From positions 930,001 through 994,000 of the forward strand of contig NZ_CP151997.1 in the NCBI RefSeq assembly GCF_038595005.1: a stretch of 64,000 nt of DNA, written 5' to 3'. Of this stretch, positions 26,674-34,579 are shown in pieces. The DNA comes from Chryseomicrobium sp. FSL W7-1435 (GTDB taxonomy: Bacteria; Bacillota; Bacilli; Bacillales_A; Planococcaceae). Under the pieces are notes generated by a model, which saw nothing but the letters and a program-made list of their open reading frames with translations, ran no database searches and was not told the DNA's origin. Position 1 is the stretch's first letter. Every line of letters begins with the position of its first letter. The translations under genes and the position numbers were made by a program.

Positions 26674-27264
26674 TCATAAAGGTTGGGTGCGAGAAAAAAA
26701 CCAATGTTTACTAATTCTTTTAAATCCACCATAAGAATAAGCTTGAGAGCCAGAAGGAAAGTCTCCAATTGATGAGTATAAAAACCCTTTGGAATTTCCA
26801 TTGAAATCAAACAAAGGACGATAGGATTCAAAATAGACAAAAAAGTTTTCATCTGAGTGGACAACAGCTTTAATAGAAGTGTTGTTCACTGCTGGCATAT
26901 AACTAGGACGGGTATAATACGCACGGTAATAACCCGGTTTACTCTTGTTTTCATTTAGTATGAGTTGGTTATTTTCTAGTTGTTCAATAATGGCGTACCG
27001 TGTGAATGCAAACCCTATGTAGTTCACGGGGGTCTGGATAAGGGGAGCAATGAGCAGAACAAAAGCAAGCGCTGCTAGTTGGATCACCATGGGACGCCAG
27101 ATCAGAAACAGAATACTCACCATGGATAAGCCAAAGCATACGATAAACATGGCATAGGTCATTAAATCAAACAGGAACATATCAAAATTAAGCATTTTCA
27201 GGAAGCTATGTATAACCAGCAACGTACTACTGATAGTCACTAAACCGCGAATAAACTCCTTCAT
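26674..27264 (-). CDS. small membrane protein of unknown function
   Basis: A roughly 196-residue protein. Three hydrophobic segments occupy the first 85 residues (ISSTLLVIHSFL, DLMTYAMFIVCFGLSMVSILFLI, IQLAALAFVLLIAPLI). A hydrophilic C-terminal domain of about 110 residues follows, rich in Tyr and Asn, and probably lies outside the membrane. ATG 27264 has AAGGATG at suitable spacing; an upstream in-frame ATG at 27273 is too close. A 45-bp piece matching its 3' end is found near 14.6 kb. Confidence 0.65.
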   Translation of the reverse strand: MKEFIRGLVTISSTLLVIHSFLKMLNFDMFLFDLMTYAMFIVCFGLSMVSILFLIWRPMVIQLAALAFVLLIAPLIQTPVNYIGFAFTRYAIIEQLENNQLILNENKSKPGYYRAYYTRPSYMPAVNNTSIKAVVHSDENFFVYFESYRPLFDFNGNSKGFLYSSIGDFPSGSQAYSYGGFKRISKHWFFSRTQPL

Positions 27265-27394
27265 CGCACCCATCCTTCACACTTCATTTTGGACTTTTAT
27301 TTTAAAACGATGGGGGTGTTAGAAAGTTCCAGGGGGATGTGTTGAAGCAGTAATGAAGGAATGATTTGATTTTTTGTGCTGTTTATCATTTGAA

Positions 27395-27431
27395 ATTCAA
27401 CTATTTCCAAAATCCCACATAATGGTATTAT
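27395..27431 (+). promoter_or_regulatory. promoter-like element shared with the SMI1-like gene
   Basis: TTTCCAAAATCCCACATAAT followed by GGTATTAT closely resembles TTCCCAAAACCCACAAAAT then GGTATAAT at 30.69-30.73 kb. The TGGTATWAT part is an extended -10. It lies 30-60 bp before the next start codon. Confidence 0.5.
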
Positions 27432-27464
27432 GAATTCAAAGACTAGTAGAATAGGGGTTTCTAT

Positions 27465-27980
27465 ATGGACGTAGAACAGAGAATATCTTCAAAACAAAAA
27501 GGTGATGTGACAGAAAGTAGAGTTGTCGAATTGATTACGCTTGGTTCGTTTGGTCAACTGACATGTTACACACCAAAATCTGATGATAATGGAATCGATT
27601 TGATCATTAATAAAAAAGGTGATTTTAAACCTATTTTCATCCAAGTGAAGAGTAGATTCAAATTACATAAGGGTAGACAATTTATTCAAAACATAGGGTT
27701 ATCTACTTTTATAAGTCACGCTGCATTTTATATCGTGTTCATGCATTTTAATCAAGAGACGTTTGAAGTCGAGTGTGTCTGGTTGATTCCGTCTATTAAG
27801 TTTGAGGAATTAGCCTATTTAAAAAAGAGCGGTGAAAACTATAAATCATTCTATAGATTCTCAGCTAATCCCTATACGGATGGTAATCAGTGGTCCGAAT
27901 TCCGAGTACCAAAAGAAGAACTAGGGCAGGAATTGCTCAAAATCATGGATTCGGAGTATGCAGGATTCTATTTTCAATAA
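27465..27980 (+). CDS. PD-(D/E)XK nuclease-like protein (DUF4365-like)
   Basis: A 171-residue protein with a compact nuclease-like core. It has an early KGDVTESRVVELI helix (the conserved Glu position), then SDDNGIDLII (the Asp position) and FIQVKSR, where the usual E-x-K is Q-V-K. This is the layout of Mrr-like and DUF4365 restriction-type nucleases, with a Glu-to-Gln change also seen in some active relatives. No partner gene is adjacent. It could be a solitary defence nuclease or a DNA-binding derivative. Confidence 0.6.
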   Translation: MDVEQRISSKQKGDVTESRVVELITLGSFGQLTCYTPKSDDNGIDLIINKKGDFKPIFIQVKSRFKLHKGRQFIQNIGLSTFISHAAFYIVFMHFNQETFEVECVWLIPSIKFEELAYLKKSGENYKSFYRFSANPYTDGNQWSEFRVPKEELGQELLKIMDSEYAGFYFQ

Positions 27981-28082
27981 GCTCCTGTAAAATTCTTAAA
28001 TTTTAATAAGAGGGTTATAGATAACTGTAGGTCATAAAGCTGCTTTATACGGCTAGAAGCATCAAGAAAGGGTTTGATAAAG

Positions 28083-28886
28083 ATGGAAACCATTCGTATA
28101 CCCGCGGCTAGCTTCCATCCCCTCAGCACTTCCAGCAAAGGCGACCAGTCTAAATGGAACCTCGGCGACATCTGGGTCAAACAGGATGTACGTGGCTATG
28201 AGAGTGAAGCCGAAATGTTGGCATCTCTGCTTTTAGAAAACTCCACACTCCATAAAGAAGACTATGTGAGCTACCACCCTTGTAAAATTGAGCTCCCAAG
28301 TGGAGAAGTGACAAAAGGCTGCTATTCCTATGACTTTCGGGGACGATTACAAGAAGTGACGCTAGAGCGTTTGTTCGAAGCCAATTTTACATCGACGGAT
28401 GCGATTTTAAATAACACTAACCTCTCCACTCACCAGAAATTTGAGGCAGTCTTCCAAAAAGTAGAAGAGTTCACAGGTCTAAACGTTAGGCTAGAGGTAT
28501 CTCGACTACTAGCATTTGATGCACTCATTTTGAATGAAGACCGCCATACGAATAACATCGTATTTCTATATAACGCTTCGGAGGAAGAATGGCAACTGGC
28601 GCCCATTTTCGACAATGGACTGAGTTTGCTTTCCGATGTAAAAGATTACCCAGTTTCTCGACCAATCAGCATTCTCGTTCGGGAAGTAAAAGCAAAACCG
28701 TTTGCGTCTAGCTTTTCGAAGCAACTAGCGCTCTATGAGGGTCCGCCTTTTCTGCACAAAAAAGCGATTCTCTCCAAACTAGCTGAGACAACCTTACAAG
28801 ATTCACAAGCAACTAAAGTACTGCTGAGCCAGCTGAAAAACCCAAAGCTCCAGCGATTGTTTCTAGACGAGGAGGATGCGCGATGA
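28083..28886 (+). CDS. HipA-like Ser/Thr kinase (CtkA/HipA C-terminal domain type)
   Basis: A 267-residue protein with the HipA-type catalytic elements: FDALILNEDRHTNN (catalytic Asp near residue 153) and APIFDNG (metal-binding Asp near 177). A basic residue in GDIWVKQDVRG is the likely ATP-site lysine. It lacks the HipA N-terminal subdomain. ATG 28083 is preferred over TTG 28074 because AAAGGG lies at proper distance. It overlaps the next gene by four bases, so they form an operon. In family terms it would phosphorylate a protein target; whether it is a toxin is an inference. Confidence 0.75.
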   Translation: METIRIPAASFHPLSTSSKGDQSKWNLGDIWVKQDVRGYESEAEMLASLLLENSTLHKEDYVSYHPCKIELPSGEVTKGCYSYDFRGRLQEVTLERLFEANFTSTDAILNNTNLSTHQKFEAVFQKVEEFTGLNVRLEVSRLLAFDALILNEDRHTNNIVFLYNASEEEWQLAPIFDNGLSLLSDVKDYPVSRPISILVREVKAKPFASSFSKQLALYEGPPFLHKKAILSKLAETTLQDSQATKVLLSQLKNPKLQRLFLDEEDAR

Positions 28887-29260
28887 TCAACTACTATAAG
28901 TTTGACGTCATGTGGATGGATCAAAAGATCGCATCGGTCGACCTAAGACCAAAAGGTGGAGGCGAGCCATACGTCATCAACTACATTACAAGCTTTAATA
29001 AACAATTCTCACCTACCATGGAAGGGCCTGTGAGCAAAGAAGAACTCCAGAAATGGGTGAAGTGGCGCGTCTTCCCAGAGACACGTGCCAATGCCGAGGA
29101 ACTATTGCAATCACTCGGTCTTACTTCGTACAACCGGTGGGCTATTCTTCAAAAGACTCATGGCGTCATGGCAGATGATGAAATCTGGGTGCGCTTTGCA
29201 GGAGAGACCCTGATCCATCGCGACGTCTGTTTACGAAAGCATTTATATTATCCGGTTTGA
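28883..29260 (+). CDS. partner protein of the HipA-like kinase
   Basis: A 125-residue protein. The segment FPETRANAEELLQSLGLTSYNRWAILQ...GVMADDEIWV is one I associate with small proteins encoded next to HipA/CtkA-like kinases. Translation is coupled through the ATGA overlap. It may be a regulator or substrate, or may replace the missing kinase N-terminal subdomain. It has no DNA-binding motif, so it is not a HipB. No experimental role known to me. Confidence 0.6.
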   Translation: MINYYKFDVMWMDQKIASVDLRPKGGGEPYVINYITSFNKQFSPTMEGPVSKEELQKWVKWRVFPETRANAEELLQSLGLTSYNRWAILQKTHGVMADDEIWVRFAGETLIHRDVCLRKHLYYPV

Positions 29261-29263
29261 ATC

Positions 29264-29290
29264 AAGCGCCTAGACTCTAGGTGCTTTTTA
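29264..29290 (+). terminator. rho-independent terminator after the kinase operon
   Basis: AGCGCCTAGACTCTAGGTGCT followed by TTTTATT forms a stem with a three-base loop, starting three bases after the partner-gene stop. Confidence 0.75.
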
Positions 29291-29430
29291 TTATGTCTTT
29301 TTTTCTAAGTGATAGGTATCACTTAACAACAACAAATTAAATCCGAAACAACTAGAAAATAATATTTTACTTTTAATCTAAATGTACTATGATGAATGAA
29401 AAGGATAAGAAAAAAGGAGGAATAAAAATA

Positions 29431-30174
29431 ATGGGGAAATTCACACAGTTCTTGAAACGTCGATGGAGCTACATTGTAGTGGCATTGATTGCTCTGGTCA
29501 TTGGAGCAAGCGCAGGGCCTTCTCAAACAGAAGTAGAGGCGAATGAAAGTGAAAGCCTGAAGATGCAAGAACAGCTAGAGGCACAGAATGCTGACTATGC
29601 TTCAACAATCGAATCACTTGAAGCAACGAACAAGGAATCTGCGAAGAAAATTGAGGAATTAGAAGCTAAAGTGAAAGAAGCCGAACCATTTTTCTTATTA
29701 GCAGAAGCTGAAAGAAAAGAAAAAGAGGCGGAACTGAAGAAAAAAGAAGAAGAAGAGAAAGCTAAAAAAGCTGCTGAAGAAGAGGCTATAGCTAAGGCAG
29801 AAGCGGAAGCAGAAGCAAAGGCAAAAGCCGAAGAAGAAGCAATCGCCAAAGCTGAGGAAGAGGCAAGGGCAGCAGAAGCTGCAGAAACACTCTCCCAGAA
29901 ACAAGCGATCGGAATGGCTGAAGACTATTTAAATTACACTGCTTTTTCAAAAAGCGGATTGATCGAACAGTTGGAATATGAAGGTTTCAGCAATGCAGAA
30001 GCTACATATGCTGCGGACAAAATGAATACAGATTGGCGAGAACAGGCAGTGAAAATGGCTGAGGATTATCTCGACTACAGTTCATTTTCAAGAACCGGTT
30101 TGATTGAGCAATTGCAATATGAAGGCTTTAGTAGTGAAGATGCTACTTATGCAGTTGATGCGATAGGGCTTTAA
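29431..30174 (+). CDS. membrane-anchored coiled-coil protein with two Ltp-type repeats
   Basis: A 247-residue protein with one N-terminal membrane helix (YIVVALIALVIGASAG), a long acidic and Ala/Glu/Lys-rich coiled coil (about residues 40-150) and two C-terminal repeats of about 45 residues (QAIGMAEDYLNYTAFSKSGL and QAVKMAEDYLDYSSFSRTGL). The repeats match the Ltp domain of phage TP-J34 superinfection-exclusion lipoprotein, which blocks phage DNA entry at the cell surface. ATG 29431 follows AAGGAGGA; an earlier ATG in the same frame lacks such a site. No lipobox is visible, so it is anchored by the helix. Confidence 0.75.
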   Translation: MGKFTQFLKRRWSYIVVALIALVIGASAGPSQTEVEANESESLKMQEQLEAQNADYASTIESLEATNKESAKKIEELEAKVKEAEPFFLLAEAERKEKEAELKKKEEEEKAKKAAEEEAIAKAEAEAEAKAKAEEEAIAKAEEEARAAEAAETLSQKQAIGMAEDYLNYTAFSKSGLIEQLEYEGFSNAEATYAADKMNTDWREQAVKMAEDYLDYSSFSRTGLIEQLQYEGFSSEDATYAVDAIGL

Positions 30175-30210
30175 ATTTTAGCTGTTCACTATAATTCTTA
30201 TAGAAAAAAG

Positions 30211-30241
30211 GAGAAACCTCGCCTCGGCGGGGTTTCTTTTG
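30211..30241 (+). terminator. rho-independent terminator
   Basis: GAAACCTCGCC TCGG CGGGGTTTC followed by TTTT, 37 bp after the Ltp-like gene stop. Confidence 0.85.
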
Positions 30242-30295
30242 GTATTAATGGGTTTGTCTTTGTTGATTATGGGGCACTTTCTGTGTTTGGTCTTG

Positions 30296-30535
30296 CACTT
30301 TTGCAGCTTTCATCGCTCTAGCGGGGTTTTACATCGCTGAAATGCGAGAACAATAAGCTTTCGTCGCACTACCGGACTTTTGTGTCGCTGGATTTCCCGC
30401 TTTCATCGCTCTAGCAGAGGCTTTCGTCGCTAAATCTCAAGGATAAAGTTGTTTCGTCGCTCTAATAGAGCTTTACGGCGCTGTAATTCCTGTATTCGTT
30501 GCTATAACTAAGTTTTGCGTCGATGAAGGCTAGAA
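30296..30535. repeat. degenerate CGTCGCT-rich repeat array A
   Basis: Short units such as TTTCATCGCTCTAGC, TTTCGTCGCACTA, TTTCGTCGCTCTAATAG and GCGTCGATGAA recur without strict period. They match the motifs of arrays B (47.2 kb) and C (58.5 kb), and like them follow a terminator. No gene is present in 30242-30690. Confidence 0.7.
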
Positions 30536-30689
30536 CTTAGGGTCTTCGACATCAAAGCTTAAAACCTAGACCTTAATAGGTGGCATTGGAATCATTAGCA
30601 AGTACATTCTCTAAATCTAATTTAGGCTGTTAAACCAATTCCGTCACTAACTTCAGAATCCTATTTTTCTGCTCCATAAACCATCAAAT

Positions 30690-30728
30690 TCAAATAGTTC
30701 CCAAAACCCACAAAATGGTATAATCAGT
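30690..30728 (+). promoter_or_regulatory. extended -10 promoter of the interrupted SMI1-like gene
   Basis: TTCCCAAAACCCACAAAA followed by TGGTATAAT is an extended -10 promoter, in a block nearly shared with the region before 27465. The start codon lies about 80 bp downstream. Confidence 0.6.
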
Positions 30729-30817
30729 TTAATTATTCGTTCAACTTATGAATCGGCAGATAGCTACGAATTAGTATATATTTAACAACAAAAGGAGCCC
30801 TATTCATGCATCCAACT

Positions 30818-32128
30818 GGTTCATCACCATAACTCGTGGTTGCTATTTTGAGCTTCCTAGTTCAAGTTTTAACCTTGTGAAGAAGTTATTCAGATTACGA
30901 TACCCGAAAGCTCTTCGTTTGATCAGTTTGATCTTATTGTTTGTACCTTCTATTTTCCCGTTAGAGAGAGGCGAGAGTATTGTGTTTTCCATCTCACGTT
31001 GACGCACTATCACAGCTTTTGCAATCTTGGCCAGCGGCCCACATGGATGAAACATGAAACGGTCGATCCACTCTTTTAGACGACGAGAAGCTTGTCCAGA
31101 TGTAGTCGACTTCAATACAAATCGCATATGTTGTAATCCGTAATAGATGTCCTTGATGAACTCGTCTTCGCGAAGGCATGCCCGTGCGACCTCTAAGTCT
31201 GCATCGTCTAATTGTTCTGGACGACATGCTAGGGAACGATCTATTGTACGTACGTGATAGTGACGTTTAGTTTCATCCAGAAAACGCCGACGGCGTCGCA
31301 GCGCATCCGTAAAAAACTGGATCAGGTGGAAACGATCGAGCACATGGGTCGCATCTGGTATCACAGAATTTGTGGCCTTCGACATGGCTGGCGCAAAGTC
31401 ACTGACTACTGTTTGAATAGAGCTCTTCACTTGAGAGAGAGCCAAAGAGATTGCAGCTTCATCTCTACCTTCAACTATCGAAAGGACGCACCCGGATTTC
31501 GCATCAAGGACCACTGTCGCGTAATGATGACCTTTGCGCGTAGCGAACTCATCGACCAAGACATGCCTTGCGGTTTTAGTCTCCAACTGGCGCGAAGCGT
31601 ATTGATAGAACCACCTTTCAACGGTCGTGTACGGAACACCATACTCACGCGAGACATCAGAGATTGTCCTACCATGACAACGTTTTGCAATCTCCACTCT
31701 ATAATGTCTGGTGGAAGAACGAACTAGGCCTAAGCCAAAGTCATGAACAAACGTGATACCACATTCTTTACAGACCTGGCGTGGGACATCTATCTCGATC
31801 CAGATCGTCCCTACGCCCCAGGCGTAGGAATGTCTAAAACGGCGACGTTCCTTTGAGTGGCGGACTGTCTGACTTGAACAGACAAGACATGAGACTGGAC
31901 GGTTCAGCGTAGAAATTCGAAACACGTTTGGTTCGTTGTCGGATGACGGATGAATTGTAAAAAATGATGGAAGTGGAAGGACTAATTTGATAAACTGTTG
32001 GGACAAGGCGAAAACTCCTATCGTGGTTTGTCTAGACAACAATTACGATACAGGTGTTTTCGCTTTTTTTTTATTTATTTACATAATTAAGCTGTTCAAG
32101 TGTCAACCACGACTTATGGTGATGAACC
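30818..32128 (-). mobile_element. ISL3-family insertion sequence, complete
   Basis: The 1311-bp element has terminal inverted repeats GGTTCATCACCATAACTCGT at the left, with the right end being the complement and one mismatch over 25 bp. One transposase gene fills it. It splits the SMI1-like gene after codon 3. Confidence 0.92.
30843..32042 (-). CDS. ISL3-family transposase
   Basis: A 399-residue DDE transposase with the N-terminal zinc-ribbon/HTH region (CLVCSSQTVRHS...CKECGITFVHDFG), the DDE core starting VLVDEFATRKGHHYATVV, VVSDFAPAM, HVLDRFHL and the C-terminal glutamate region SNGKIEGTNNKIKLIKRRAFGYRN. Length is normal for ISL3, so the enzyme appears complete. The exact start is uncertain; MLSRQTTIG is the longest option and no strong ribosome site is seen. 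Confidence 0.9.
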   Translation of the reverse strand: MLSRQTTIGVFALSQQFIKLVLPLPSFFTIHPSSDNEPNVFRISTLNRPVSCLVCSSQTVRHSKERRRFRHSYAWGVGTIWIEIDVPRQVCKECGITFVHDFGLGLVRSSTRHYRVEIAKRCHGRTISDVSREYGVPYTTVERWFYQYASRQLETKTARHVLVDEFATRKGHHYATVVLDAKSGCVLSIVEGRDEAAISLALSQVKSSIQTVVSDFAPAMSKATNSVIPDATHVLDRFHLIQFFTDALRRRRRFLDETKRHYHVRTIDRSLACRPEQLDDADLEVARACLREDEFIKDIYYGLQHMRFVLKSTTSGQASRRLKEWIDRFMFHPCGPLAKIAKAVIVRQREMENTILSPLSNGKIEGTNNKIKLIKRRAFGYRNLNNFFTRLKLELGSSK

Positions 32129-32478
32129 ATCCAACTTACAAATTTCCCAAAATGTATCACCAACTTCAAGATTTTGATGTTGAACTACAAAAACAGGGGT
32201 ATTCCCTTGATGATCACTTTGGTCTCCGATTGAGCGAAGATTTCTCGCACTATCATAATACACCGCTAGATCTCGTCCCGTTTGGAGATATTGGTATGGA
32301 TGGCGTACATTATGGTTTCTTGACGGACTTTGGGAGAGTAGAGAATTTAGAGGAAGCCTTTGTCGTACTCATTTCGCCCATGGATTCTGACGTTCCGCAT
32401 AAAATCGTAGCAAGGAACTTTCGAGAGTTCTTGAACCTAGCTTGGACTGTGAAAGGAGCCCTTGACCTAGGATTTTAA

Positions 32479-32524
32479 GTGCCTGTCACCAGTTGGAACT
32501 AGATACCATTTGGTTACAGGCACC
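32479..32524 (+). repeat. REP3 hairpin element, copy b
   Basis: GTGCCTGTCACC, a spacer ending ATACCATTT, then GGTTACAGGCACC and TTTTTC. It starts at the base after the SMI1-like stop codon and has the form of a rho-independent terminator. Confidence 0.85.
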
Positions 32525-32538
32525 TTTTTCAAATTAAA

Positions 32539-34352
32539 TAAGAGGCTGGGACAAAACATAGCCGATAATATAAAAAATGACCATCGAGATTGATTGATGG
32601 TCATTTTTTATGGGTTTTTCTAGTATGCGGCCAGAGTTTCTACACTCTGGCCGCATATTTTCTCAAGTTCACCGCCATAAGTGCCAATCCGATATCGTTC
32701 TCGACCTTTGGTCGAGTGCGAACGGAGGCACGAGTGAAACCCAAATTAGCTTTCAAGAATCCAAAAACTGGTTCCACGTCCGTCTTGCGACGGCGATAGA
32801 TAGACCCGGTCTTTTCTTCTGAAAGCTTGGTTCTCACATATTCTTTTTGTTCTTCCCAGGTGACATTCACAGACATCGTGCGATTGGTTCCCTCGTGTGC
32901 CTTTGTACACTGTGATCGGAATGGACAACCGCCACAGTCTTCCGCTCGATATACTTTAAACTGGCGTTCGAAACCAGTCTTGTCTCTGCGTACGCTCAAA
33001 TGGGAGAAGTTAAGACGTTTAGAGTTAGGGCATTCATAGGAATCCGTTGTTTCGTCATAGGTCCAATTCGCTGTCTGGAATGGGTTGTTTTTATAGGCCT
33101 TCTTCTGTTCTCGAAGATACTGACCATAAGTGATGAGTGGTGTCTTTTGGCGTTTCACTAGGATGTCGTTATAGTTCGGCTCGCTGCCATAACCCGCATC
33201 CGCCACGATATGTTCAGGAAGTTCGAAGAAATCATCTTCAATTTTGTCTAGGAAAGGAACCATCGTCTTCGAGTCACTTGGATTTGGGAATACTGCATAA
33301 GCCAGAGTATATTGATTTTCTGTTGCGATCTGTAAGTTGTAGCCAGGTTTCAATTGACCGTTCCTCATATAATCATCTTTCATCCGCATGAACGTGGCAT
33401 CCTTGTCAGTCTTGGAATAACTGTTTCGCTCACCCATGATCCCCAGGTCGATCTCATAACGATGTTTTCGGACAAGCATGTCCTTGATCAGTTTTAGTAG
33501 CTTCTTTGGTTCTTTTCGTTCTGATCGTATCTTCTTTCGTTTAGCCACGTCTTCGGTGGACTCGATCTGCGCCGTCTTCTCGTGGACATGCTCTTCGAGC
33601 TTGTCCGCCATCAAGGACATCTGTTCAGCCGTGAGACCTTCCTCGACCTCTAGAGCAGGCATGATGTTGGCTTTGAAAAGTTCTTCATACATCTGCTTGG
33701 ATTTCTCAGTCAGGCTTGTCAGATATTTTTCTACGGCTCGTTTCCAGACGAATGTGAACTTGTTTGCGTCCGCCTCGATCTTGGTCCCATCAATGAAGAT
33801 CGCATCTTGATCGATCAGGTCTTCTGCCACAAGACGATTGCGGAACTGGATGAAACATTCTTTGATGAGTGCGTTCATTGCGGGTTGTACACGGAAACGG
33901 TTGATCGTACGATAACTGGGTTGGTGTCCTTGGGCAAGCCACATGATTCTTAGGCTGTCCTTTGTCAGGTCTTCGATCTTGCGACCGGAGAATGTGGATT
34001 GGGTGTATGCACAGAGAATGATCTTCAACATCATCTTTGGGTGATAAGCTGGACAACCATTGTCACGTCGAAATTCGTGGAAGGCTTCATCGGGGATAGT
34101 CTCGACCAGACGGTCGATAGAGAAGGCGATATCATCTTTTGATAACTTCATCTCGATATCTAGAGGTAACACTAGTTGATTCATGTTATAATTTTTAAAC
34201 ATAAGGACACTTCTTTCGATTTGGATTTTGTTGTGGTGACTCAATTCTATCAGAAGTTGTCCTTATTTTTGTACACAAAAACGCGCGCACAGCAGAATTT
34301 TCTGCCGTGCGCGTTTTTCAATTAGAGTCTAGGTTTTGTCCCAGCCTCTTAT
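32539..34352 (-). mobile_element. IS1182-family insertion sequence
   Basis: Inverted ends ATAAGAGGCTGGGACAAAAC occur at both borders of a 1.8-kb segment containing one transposase. Just inside the left end is a hairpin (AAAAATGACCATC/GATGGTCATTTTT), and inside the right end a strong stem (AAAACGCGCGCAC/GTGCGCGTTTTT). Both could insulate the element. I cannot define a target duplication with confidence. Confidence 0.88.
32640..34202 (-). CDS. IS1182-family transposase
   Basis: A 520-residue DDE transposase. It has N-terminal YHPKMMLKIILCAY, the catalytic-core start FIDGTKIEADANKFTFVWK, VADAGYGSEPNY (second Asp), the zinc-type CGGCPFRSQC, and C-terminal RRKTDVEPVFGFLKANLGF with the glutamate. 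I prefer the ATG at 34202 (MFKNYNMNQLVLPL), the usual family start, over the upstream in-frame ATG at 34244. Apparently intact. Confidence 0.92.
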   Translation of the reverse strand: MFKNYNMNQLVLPLDIEMKLSKDDIAFSIDRLVETIPDEAFHEFRRDNGCPAYHPKMMLKIILCAYTQSTFSGRKIEDLTKDSLRIMWLAQGHQPSYRTINRFRVQPAMNALIKECFIQFRNRLVAEDLIDQDAIFIDGTKIEADANKFTFVWKRAVEKYLTSLTEKSKQMYEELFKANIMPALEVEEGLTAEQMSLMADKLEEHVHEKTAQIESTEDVAKRKKIRSERKEPKKLLKLIKDMLVRKHRYEIDLGIMGERNSYSKTDKDATFMRMKDDYMRNGQLKPGYNLQIATENQYTLAYAVFPNPSDSKTMVPFLDKIEDDFFELPEHIVADAGYGSEPNYNDILVKRQKTPLITYGQYLREQKKAYKNNPFQTANWTYDETTDSYECPNSKRLNFSHLSVRRDKTGFERQFKVYRAEDCGGCPFRSQCTKAHEGTNRTMSVNVTWEEQKEYVRTKLSEEKTGSIYRRRKTDVEPVFGFLKANLGFTRASVRTRPKVENDIGLALMAVNLRKYAARV

Positions 34353-34357
34353 CATAT

Positions 34358-34579
34358 TCATACTACTAATGAGCTTTGAAATCGATTCACAATTTGATTC
34401 ACCCAGTAATTCTCTTCAAAATGATGAACATAATTAGGATCTTCTTGTAAACGATCTAGGAAACCAGATGTTTTAAGAGCTTTATCAGCATCTTCTCCCA
34501 ATCTTTCCTTTAGCTTATCACGAATGAGAAAGACCAATTCCAAGTCAAGTTCGTTAAAAGTGTATTCATTCCATTTCAA
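34358..34579 (-). CDS. small protein paired with the DUF3990-like gene
   Basis: A 73-residue, mostly helical acidic protein (NELDLELVFLIRDKLKERLGEDADK). Its start lies inside the end of the DUF3990-like gene (14-bp overlap), so the two are co-translated. Small proteins in this position often pair with DUF3990, but this one does not clearly match the usual DUF3791 partner. It could be a neutralising partner. The IS1182 element ends six bases beyond its stop, so the 3' end may be shortened. Confidence 0.55.
   Translation of the reverse strand: MKWNEYTFNELDLELVFLIRDKLKERLGEDADKALKTSGFLDRLQEDPNYVHHFEENYWVNQIVNRFQSSLVV

Larger units (their letters stand above)
30810..32136. repeat. 8-bp target duplication of the ISL3 element
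   Basis: ATCCAACT occurs at 30810-30817 and again at 32129-32136, flanking the insertion exactly. An 8-bp duplication is normal for ISL3 elements. Confidence 0.88.
30806..32478 (+). pseudogene. SMI1/KNR4-like gene interrupted by an ISL3 element
   Basis: The intact gene would start ATG CAT CCA ACT at 30806, after AAAGGAG, and continue at 32129 after the insertion and its duplicated target. It would encode MHPTYKFPKMYHQLQDFDVE...GDIGMDGVHYGFLTDFG...ARNFREFLNLAW (about 117 residues). The fold pattern is that of SMI1/KNR4-like immunity proteins, though the family call is tentative. The IS right end supplies an in-frame ATG AAC at 32122, so a nearly full protein could still be made if transcribed. 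The stop lies one base before REP3 copy b. Confidence 0.7.

Noticed and set aside
29595-29904. Ser/Ala/Phe-rich frames antisense to the Ltp-like gene
   Set aside because: Produced by the Glu/Lys/Ala codon bias of the coiled coil on the other strand.
31254-31727. 157-residue open frame antisense to the ISL3 transposase
   Set aside because: A shadow of the transposase coding sequence with no support of its own.
31987-32127. Upstream extension of the SMI1-like frame (start at 31987) as a membrane-anchored protein
   Set aside because: These codons belong to the ISL3 right end; the hydrophobic stretch is an accident of the insertion.
33137-33810. Open frames antisense to the IS1182 transposase
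   Set aside because: The sense frame is a full transposase with all motifs; antisense frames have no ribosome sites or family features.
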